A stretch of DNA of 5,742 nucleotides. It comes from an uncultured Bacilli bacterium. GTDB lineage: Bacteria > Bacillota_I > Bacilli_A > RF39 > UBA660. The position numbers and the translations under genes were made by a program. Within the stretch, counting starts at the first letter, position 1. Each line of letters opens with the position of its first letter. Shown here in pieces: positions 1 to 4,458 of this stretch. The notes beneath the pieces were generated by a model. The model did no database searches and was not told the DNA's origin. It worked only from the letters and a program-made list of their open reading frames with translations. The DNA lies in assembly GCA_947632415.1 (NCBI GenBank), contig CANRPB010000084.1:1-5742 (forward strand), written 5' to 3'.

Positions 1-60
1 TAAATTATTTATATGTGATAATTGTAATATTAGATGATACTAAAAACTATTGAAACTGAT

Positions 61-117
61 TTCTAGTATTTTAAAAATGAATTTAATTGCCGAATTTTTA
101 TTGTGAATTTTTGTTTG
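61..117. repeat. three imperfect 13-bp direct repeats
   Basis: The hexamer GAATTT recurs at 79, 92 and 105, giving three tandem 13-bp units: GAATTTAATTGCC, GAATTTTTATTGT and GAATTTTTGTTTG. The units agree best in their first half. The spacing is regular, but low-complexity AT sequence makes chance repeats likely. Apart from this and the palindrome at 177-196, the stretch 1-200 holds no gene, RNA or clear promoter that I can support. Confidence 0.25.
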
Positions 118-176
118 TTAATTATTAGTTATCAAAAACAAATAATTTTTTTTGAAAGGAAATTTCTAATATACAA

Positions 177-196
177 TTATGTTAAGCTTAACATAA
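177..196. repeat. perfect 20-bp palindrome, possible operator
   Basis: The half-site TTATGTTAAG is followed directly by its exact reverse complement CTTAACATAA, with no spacer and a HindIII-type core. It is not followed by a T-run on either strand, so it does not look like an intrinsic terminator. A binding site for a dimeric regulator of a gene outside the left edge is possible. No flanking promoter was convincing, so the role is open. Confidence 0.45.
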
Positions 197-200
197 ATAT

Positions 201-227
201 AAAAAAATTAGTATATGGTTAATACTA
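201..227 (-). terminator. weak intrinsic terminator of the orphan gene
   Basis: Read on the minus strand, TAGTAT pairs with ATACTA across a 7-nt loop. The stem starts in the TAG stop codon of the orphan gene and is followed by A and then seven T residues (207 to 201). The stem has only 6 bp and is almost all A-U, so termination may be inefficient. Position and T-tract are right for this gene. Confidence 0.45.
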
Positions 228-782
228 GTTTTTACTTTTTTTTAGTGTTTTTTCGTTTGATTCTTGCCAATTTTCTGTTGGCAGAAGTGTTGCTATATCT
301 TGATTTTTCATTTGATAAATTTTTAATTTGTTATGTTCTTCATTTGATAGGATGTTTTTAAAGTGATTGGCGTAGAATTCAAACCAGGCATCAAATGATT
401 TTGTTTTTTGAATGTGACAACCATATTGTGGTTCTGGTATGGTTACGCCAAATTTGGTGGTCATGTATATCATATATTCTAGGGCATATTCTTCTTCGGT
501 TGTGTCTATTTTATATGCTCTTCCGTATGCCATTTCATTGCGACATCTTGTGATGTATGATATCATTGCATCGATTTTAAAGTATAGTTCTATTTCACTT
601 AGGTTGTTTATTTCTTCGATATTTTCGATACAACCTGGATCGATTCCATAAATTCTTGTTTTTTCTTTATATTTTTCTAGTTTTTTTAGTTTTAAGTTAT
701 TTATTATTACTCCTCTTGGGTAAATATTTTCATTTACATTTTTTTTGATTGGTTTTTTAATATTCCATTCTACTGTTGACAT
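225..782 (-). CDS. uncharacterised protein, about 185 aa
   Basis: I do not recognise this family. The predicted product is a soluble, charged protein with a Lys-rich N-terminal segment (residues ~8-42), a helix-prone acidic middle (~51-112), a Gly/Pro-containing turn around GVTIPEPQYGC (~112-122), an aromatic patch DAWFEFYANHF (~131-141) and a Lys-rich C-terminus. It has three Cys (about 51, 80, 122), no signal peptide and no transmembrane segment. I chose ATG at 782 because AGGTGA, a match to the 3' part of the canonical SD, lies five A residues upstream. An in-frame GTG at 791 would add MKK and could use AGAAGG at 5 nt spacing, so a 188-aa form is possible. The gene stands alone, divergent from phosphoketolase and separated from it by two tRNAs. 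A consensus promoter lies about 200 nt upstream. No function is proposed. Confidence 0.75.
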   Translation of the reverse strand: MSTVEWNIKKPIKKNVNENIYPRGVIINNLKLKKLEKYKEKTRIYGIDPGCIENIEEINNLSEIELYFKIDAMISYITRCRNEMAYGRAYKIDTTEEEYALEYMIYMTTKFGVTIPEPQYGCHIQKTKSFDAWFEFYANHFKNILSNEEHNKLKIYQMKNQDIATLLPTENWQESNEKTLKKSKN

Positions 783-987
783 TTTTTTCACCTATTCCTT
801 CTCTTTTTAGTCATAATTACAGATTGAATCAATATCTTTTTTTGTATTAATATAAGATAATGATCTAATTTAAGTTTTTTCTTAGATATTATTTTATAAA
901 ATAAGATGTCACACTTAAACTTTATGCTATTACATTTTTTATTTGCTGATAATGATTAAGTTTTTTTGACATAATAAAACTTTTGTG
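783..987 (-). other. long AT-rich leader of the orphan gene
   Basis: This is the predicted untranslated stretch between the inferred start of transcription (about 987) and ATG 782. It includes a 16-bp self-complementary element at 889-904 (TTATTTTA with its mirror) and small dyads such as ATTGA-T-TCAAT near 821-833. I see no T-box, no known riboswitch core and no terminator with a T-run. Two tiny reading frames (922-972 and 788-814) lack SD sequences and are not called as genes. Confidence 0.35.
788..793 (-). promoter_or_regulatory. SD sequence deciding the orphan gene start
   Basis: AGGTGA on the minus strand is separated by AAAAA from ATG 782. This corresponds to pairing with the TCACCT part of the anti-SD at a normal distance. 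It overlaps the alternative GTG codon (791-789), so the two starts would compete. This favours the ATG, but the upstream AGAAGG keeps the GTG alive. Confidence 0.5.
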
Positions 988-1027
988 ATGTGTATTATAT
1001 ATTATATGATTTAATTTGTCAAAAAAA
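961..1027. repeat. 11-bp inverted repeat flanking the consensus promoter
   Basis: TTTTTTTGACA at 961-971 is repeated inverted as TGTCAAAAAAA at 1017-1027, 45 bp apart. The right arm contains the -35 box of the minus-strand promoter. The left arm carries a TTGACA on the plus strand, but I find no good -10 at 16-18 bp for it. The arms are T-rich, so coincidence cannot be excluded. Confidence 0.4.
994..1022 (-). promoter_or_regulatory. perfect-consensus sigma-A promoter
   Basis: On the minus strand TTGACA (1022-1017) is followed by a 17-bp AT-rich spacer and TATAAT (999-994). Both hexamers match consensus at every base. Transcription would start near 987 and read into the orphan gene, leaving a leader of about 200 nt. 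No closer gene is visible in this direction, so either the orphan gene is strongly transcribed or there is an unseen RNA product between. Confidence 0.75.
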
Positions 1028-1062
1028 ATACCAATCACAACGACCAGCATTTAATAATTTAA

Positions 1063-1078
1063 GTTCGATAAACCGAAC
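1063..1078 (-). terminator. possible weak hairpin after tRNA-Ile
   Basis: GTTCG and CGAAC form a 5-bp stem with a 6-nt loop, 13 bp beyond the tRNA-Ile 3' end. The following minus-strand bases (TTAAATTATT) are only partly T-rich. It could help 3' end formation of the tRNA transcript but is below the usual standard for an intrinsic terminator. Confidence 0.3.
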
Positions 1079-1090
1079 GGTACAACATAA

Positions 1091-1167
<77 letters not shown>

Positions 1168-1185
1168 ATAAAACATTACTTACAA

Positions 1186-1214
1186 AGTATACATTATTTT
1201 TAATGTAAATGCAA
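1186..1214 (-). promoter_or_regulatory. promoter for tRNA-Ile
   Basis: On the minus strand TTGCAT (1214-1209), a 17-bp spacer and TATACT (1191-1186) lie between the two tRNAs. Transcription would start near 1179, about 12 nt before the mature tRNA-Ile 5' end. The -10 is a 5 of 6 match and the -35 keeps TTG. Co-transcription from the tRNA-Lys promoter is also possible because no terminator is seen between the tRNAs. Confidence 0.5.
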
Positions 1215-1242
1215 CACTTTTTTGTAATTTTAAAAAAATAAA

Positions 1243-1318
1243 TGGTGGACTGTTAGGGACTCGAACCCTAGACCCACTGATTAAGAGTCAGTTGCTCTAC
1301 CAACTGAGCTAACAGTCC
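1243..1318 (-). tRNA. tRNA-Lys (anticodon CTT)
   Basis: The reverse complement folds as a 76-nt tRNA. The acceptor stem is GGACTGT with ACAGTCC, the D arm contains AGCTCAGTTGGTAGAGC, and the anticodon stem ACTGA/TCAGT encloses loop CTCTTAA with anticodon CTT. The T arm is AGGGTTCGAGTCCCT, followed by discriminator A and an encoded CCA. It reads AAG lysine codons. AAA, the dominant Lys codon in this AT-rich sequence, would need a separate TTT tRNA elsewhere in the genome. Confidence 0.97.
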
Positions 1319-1339
1319 ATAGAAAAAAGGTGCAAATAT

Positions 1340-1368
1340 AATATATCATAAATTTGTTTAAACTACAA
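1340..1368 (-). promoter_or_regulatory. extended -10 promoter for the tRNAs
   Basis: On the minus strand TTGTAG (1368-1363), a 17-bp spacer and TATATT (1345-1340) are seen, with TGA directly before the -10 (extended -10 motif). Transcription would start near 1333, about 15 nt upstream of mature tRNA-Lys. It is back to back with the phosphoketolase promoter in the 144-bp divergent intergenic region. Confidence 0.6.
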
Positions 1369-1404
1369 CAAAAAAATTAATTTTTTTTAAAATTTATATA
1401 ATTA

Positions 1405-1433
1405 TTGATTTTGAAGGTAAAATAATATACAAT
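1405..1433 (+). promoter_or_regulatory. sigma-A promoter of phosphoketolase
   Basis: TTGATT (1405-1410), a 17-bp spacer and TACAAT (1428-1433) give a good sigma-A match. Transcription would begin around 1440, leaving a short leader of roughly 20 nt before ATG 1463. The SD AGGAGG at 1453-1458 falls inside this leader, four bases before the start codon. No clear operator or cre-like site was recognised nearby. Confidence 0.6.
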
Positions 1434-1462
1434 GATGTTATAAAAGAATAATAGGAGGAAAC

Positions 1463-3820
1463 ATGGATATTGAAGAAAAACAACCGTTAACTATAAATTA
1501 TTTAAAAAAAATGGATGCTTATTGGAGGGCTTGTAATTATCTTTCTGCTGGTCAATTATATTTGTTGGATAATCCTCTTTTGGAGGAGCCGTTAAAAAAG
1601 GAACATATCAAGAAAAAGATTGTTGGACATTGGGGTACTATTCCGGGTCAAAATTTTATATATGTTCATTTGAATCGTGTGATTAAGAAGTATGATTTGA
1701 ATATGATTTATATATCGGGTCCTGGTCATGGTGGTAATGCTATTGTTGCTAATACGTATTTGGAGGGAACTTATAGTGAGTTATATCCTAATATAAGTGA
1801 AGATAAGGAAGGTATGAAGAAGTTGTTTAAGCAGTTTTCTTTTCCTGGTGGAATATCGTCGCATGTAGCACCTGAGACTCCTGGATCGATTCATGAGGGT
1901 GGTGAACTTGGCTATTCTCTTGCTCATGCTTTTGGTAGTGTTTTTGATAATAAGGATTTGATTGCTGCTTGTGTTGTTGGTGATGGGGAGGCTGAAACTT
2001 CTACTCTTGCTGCTTCATGGCATAGTTTGAAGTTTTTGAATCCTAAAACTGATGGAGCGGTTTTGCCAATTTTGCATTTGAATGGTTATAAGATAAGTAA
2101 TCCAACTATTTTTTCAAGGATTTCTAATGAAGAGTTGGAAGATTTCTTTTATGGACATGGTTGGAAGCCATATTTTGTTGAGGGTGATGAGGCGATGCTT
2201 ATGCATGCTAATATGGCTAAAACGTTGGATAAGGTAATATATGAAATAAAAGAGATTCAATATAAAATAAGAAATAATAATTCAAATGAGAAGTTTTATT
2301 GGCCGATGATTGTGCTTAGAACTCCTAAGGGTTGGACTGGTCCAAAGGTGGTTGATGATAAACAGATTGAGGGGACTTTTAGGGCGCATCAGGTTCCTAT
2401 TCCTATGACTAAGGATGAACACTTGGATATTTTATATAATTGGTTGAAGAGTTATAGGCCTGAGGAGTTATTTGATAAATATGGAAGGCTTCATACTGTT
2501 CTTAAGGATTTAGCGCCTAAGGGAAATATGCGAATGAGCGCTAATGTAAATGCTAATGGTGGCTTGTTGTTGAAGGAATTAAGGTTGCCTGATTTGAAAA
2601 ATTATGAGGTTAATGTGCGAAAACCTGGTGAGGTTAAGGCTCAGGATATGATTGAGCTTGGAAAGTATATTAGAGATGTATTTAAGCTTAATGTGAATAA
2701 TTTTAGAATATTTGGTCCTGATGAGACGATGTCTAATCGTTTGAATAGTGTTTTTGAGCAAACTAATAGATGTTGGAATATAAAGAAGTATGATGATGAT
2801 GAGTTTTTAGCGAATGATGGTCGTGTGATGGATTCGATGCTTAATGAGAATTTGTGTGAGGGATGGCTTGAGGGTTATTTGTTAACAGGAAGACATGGTG
2901 TGTTTGCTAGTTATGAGGCTTTTATTAGAATTGTTGATTCGATGATGAGTCAACATGCTAAGTGGCTTAAGGTTACCAGTCAAATTCCATGGAGAAAGGA
3001 TATAGCGTCTTTGAATTATATTTTGTCTTCGAATGTATGGCAACAGGATCATAATGGATATACGCATCAAGAGCCTGGTTTCTTGGATCATGTTGCGAAT
3101 AAAAAGGCTGATATTGTTAATTTGTTTTTACCGCCTGATGCTAATTCTTTGTTGGTAACGTTTGATTATTGTATGAGGACGAAGCATAAAATAAATGTTA
3201 TTGTTTCTTCTAAGCATCCTCGTGAACAGTGGCTTACAATGAAGGAGGCTAAAAAGCATTTTGAGCAGGGAGTTAGTATTTGGGATTTTGCTAGTAATGA
3301 TAAGTTATGTGAACCTGATATTGTGCTTGCTACTTGTGGTGATACTCCTACTTTGGAAGGACTTGCTGCTATAACTGTAATTCGTAAATATTTGCCTGAT
3401 TTGAAAATAAGGTTTATCAATGTTATTAGTTTGATGAAATTACAAAGTAATGAAATTAATAAAAATGGTTTAAGTGATGAGGAGTTTGATTGTTTATTTA
3501 CGAGGGATGTGCCTGTTGTTTTTGTTAATCATGGTTATGTGTCTTTGGTTAAACAATTGTTGTTTGAACGAAATAATAAAAATATTAAAGTATTGGGTTA
3601 TCAAGAGGAAGGTAGTATTACTACACCGTTTGATATGCGTGTTCAAAATAAAATTGATAGATTTAATATTACTAAGGAAATTGTAAAAAAATTACCTAAT
3701 ATAGGTAATAGGGGTGCTTATATTATTCAGCAGATGAATAATAAGTTATTAGAGCATAAAGAGTATATTAGAGAATATGGAATAGATATGGAAGAAATTA
3801 GAAATTGGGAGTGGAAATAA
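1463..3820 (+). CDS. xfp: xylulose-5-phosphate/fructose-6-phosphate phosphoketolase
   Basis: This thiamine diphosphate enzyme splits xylulose 5-phosphate (and often fructose 6-phosphate) with phosphate into acetyl phosphate plus glyceraldehyde 3-phosphate (or erythrose 4-phosphate). It is the key cytosolic step of the phosphoketolase or bifid shunt. The 785-aa length matches the family. Domain order is N-terminal TPP domain (~5-365), central pyrimidine-binding domain (~370-575) and C-terminal domain (~590-785). Family motifs are intact: GHWGT (His56), GPGHGG (His89), SSHVAPETPGS (His134), EGGELGY (145-151), the TPP-Mg motif GDGE (173-176) with NGY (207-209), FRAHQVP (His309), CEGWLEGYLLTGRHG (catalytic Glu466), QDHNGYTHQEPG (His530, His535) and EEGSITTPFDMRV. 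ATG 1463 has AGGAGG four bases upstream. The gene is monocistronic, with its own promoter and a strong terminator. Whether xylulose 5-phosphate, fructose 6-phosphate or both are used cannot be told from sequence. No key residue is missing. Confidence 0.98.
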   Translation: MDIEEKQPLTINYLKKMDAYWRACNYLSAGQLYLLDNPLLEEPLKKEHIKKKIVGHWGTIPGQNFIYVHLNRVIKKYDLNMIYISGPGHGGNAIVANTYLEGTYSELYPNISEDKEGMKKLFKQFSFPGGISSHVAPETPGSIHEGGELGYSLAHAFGSVFDNKDLIAACVVGDGEAETSTLAASWHSLKFLNPKTDGAVLPILHLNGYKISNPTIFSRISNEELEDFFYGHGWKPYFVEGDEAMLMHANMAKTLDKVIYEIKEIQYKIRNNNSNEKFYWPMIVLRTPKGWTGPKVVDDKQIEGTFRAHQVPIPMTKDEHLDILYNWLKSYRPEELFDKYGRLHTVLKDLAPKGNMRMSANVNANGGLLLKELRLPDLKNYEVNVRKPGEVKAQDMIELGKYIRDVFKLNVNNFRIFGPDETMSNRLNSVFEQTNRCWNIKKYDDDEFLANDGRVMDSMLNENLCEGWLEGYLLTGRHGVFASYEAFIRIVDSMMSQHAKWLKVTSQIPWRKDIASLNYILSSNVWQQDHNGYTHQEPGFLDHVANKKADIVNLFLPPDANSLLVTFDYCMRTKHKINVIVSSKHPREQWLTMKEAKKHFEQGVSIWDFASNDKLCEPDIVLATCGDTPTLEGLAAITVIRKYLPDLKIRFINVISLMKLQSNEINKNGLSDEEFDCLFTRDVPVVFVNHGYVSLVKQLLFERNNKNIKVLGYQEEGSITTPFDMRVQNKIDRFNITKEIVKKLPNIGNRGAYIIQQMNNKLLEHKEYIREYGIDMEEIRNWEWK

Positions 3821-3845
3821 AAAAATCGATATAATCGATTTTTTT
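3819..3845. terminator. bidirectional intrinsic terminator
   Basis: A perfect 12-bp inverted repeat (seven A then TCGAT, mirrored by ATCGA then seven T) encloses a 3-nt loop ATA. Each strand therefore has a hairpin followed by a T-run, so it can end both the phosphoketolase and the convergent rubrerythrin transcripts. The left arm begins in the phosphoketolase TAA and the right arm overlaps the rubrerythrin stop codon (3846-3844). Confidence 0.9.
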
Positions 3846-4383
3846 AGTAGTTTTCGTTTTTTACTTGGAAGTAACTTTTTGGATGAGAACATATTGGGCA
3901 TATTTCTGGAGCTGTTTTTCCATAGTGTACATGACCACAGTTTCTGCAAATCCACATTGTTTCTTTTTCTTTTTTGAATACTGTTTCTGATTTAATGTTT
4001 TCTAGTAATTGTCTGTATCTTTCTTCGTGTTCTTTTTCAATTTTGGCTACTCCTTCAAATAGGTAGGCAATATGATCAAAGCCTTCTTCTTTGGCAGTTT
4101 GGGCAAATTCACTATACATGGATGTCCATTCGTCGTTCTCGCCTTCTGCTGCTTTTAATAGATTTTCTATTGTAGAAGGAACTTCTCCACCATTTAATAA
4201 TTTAAACCATATTTTTGCGTGTTCCTTTTCGTTGTTTGCAGTTTCTTCAAAGATTGAGGCTATTTGTTCGTATCCTTCTTTTTTTGCTTTTGATGCAAAG
4301 TATGTGTATTTATTTCTTGCTTGACTTTCTCCTGCAAATGCTTTCATTAAATTTTCTTCTGTTTTTGTTCCTTTTAGTTCCAT
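3844..4383 (-). CDS. rbr: rubrerythrin
   Basis: This is a non-haem diiron peroxidase that reduces hydrogen peroxide to water in the cytoplasm of anaerobes, fed by electrons from NAD(P)H through rubredoxin-type partners. The 179-aa product has an N-terminal four-helix ferritin-like domain (~1-135) and a C-terminal rubredoxin domain (~142-175). By alignment to remembered Desulfovibrio rubrerythrin, the diiron ligands are Glu19 (AFAGESQARNKY), Glu52 and His55 (NEKEH), Glu82 and Glu85 (GENDEW) and Glu116 (IEKEHE). The single iron is bound by Cys146, Cys149, Cys162 and Cys165 (CRNCG and CPIC). It is slightly shorter than the Desulfovibrio protein because a mid-helix insertion is absent, as in many relatives. 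ATG 4383 is preceded by AAGGAGG at 6 nt spacing. A dedicated promoter with a perfect dyad lies directly upstream, consistent with stress-regulated expression. Confidence 0.97.
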   Translation of the reverse strand: MELKGTKTEENLMKAFAGESQARNKYTYFASKAKKEGYEQIASIFEETANNEKEHAKIWFKLLNGGEVPSTIENLLKAAEGENDEWTSMYSEFAQTAKEEGFDHIAYLFEGVAKIEKEHEERYRQLLENIKSETVFKKEKETMWICRNCGHVHYGKTAPEICPICSHPKSYFQVKNENY

Positions 4384-4397
4384 ATAAATCCTCCTTC

Positions 4398-4423
4398 AAT
4401 AGTAATCATTAGTGATTACTATT
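4398..4423. promoter_or_regulatory. perfect 11-4-11 dyad, putative rubrerythrin operator
   Basis: AATAGTAATCA (4398-4408) is mirrored exactly by TGATTACTATT (4413-4423) around TTAG. It begins 2 bp downstream of the predicted -10 box and covers the expected transcription start, ending just before the SD. This is the usual place for a repressor site. In RNA it would form a hairpin, but no T-run follows, so termination is unlikely. It does not fit the classical PerR box (TTATAATNATTATAA) or a 7-1-7 Fur site well, so the regulator is unknown. Confidence 0.7.
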
Positions 4424-4425
4424 CG

Positions 4426-4455
4426 AGTATATCACAAACTGCGTTTAGAAATCAA
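4426..4455 (-). promoter_or_regulatory. promoter of rubrerythrin
   Basis: On the minus strand TTGATT (4455-4450), an 18-bp spacer and TATACT (4431-4426) are present, with TGA directly before the -10 (extended -10). Transcription would start near 4419, inside the dyad. The -35 box lies only 3 bp beyond the stop codon of the collagen-like gene. Confidence 0.65.
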
Positions 4456-4458
4456 TAT

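Noticed and set aside
1..224. Possible gene fragment at the left edge
   Set aside because: Frequent stops in all frames and no SD plus start combination; treated as intergenic.
788..814. Eight-codon frame ending just before the orphan gene
   Set aside because: No SD; its Lys/Arg codons come from the purine-rich SD region of the real gene.
922..972. 16-codon minus-strand peptide frame in the leader of the orphan gene
   Set aside because: The ATG is correctly placed after the predicted start of transcription but has no SD and a very short, biased sequence.
966..998. Plus-strand promoter from TTGACA at 966
   Set aside because: The nearest -10-like sequence (TATTAT at 993) is 21 bp away, and no gene follows on the plus strand before 1463.
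4398..4423. Dyad as an intrinsic terminator of the collagen-like gene
   Set aside because: The stem is followed by GAAGGAGG rather than a T-run on the relevant strand; its position at the promoter fits an operator better.
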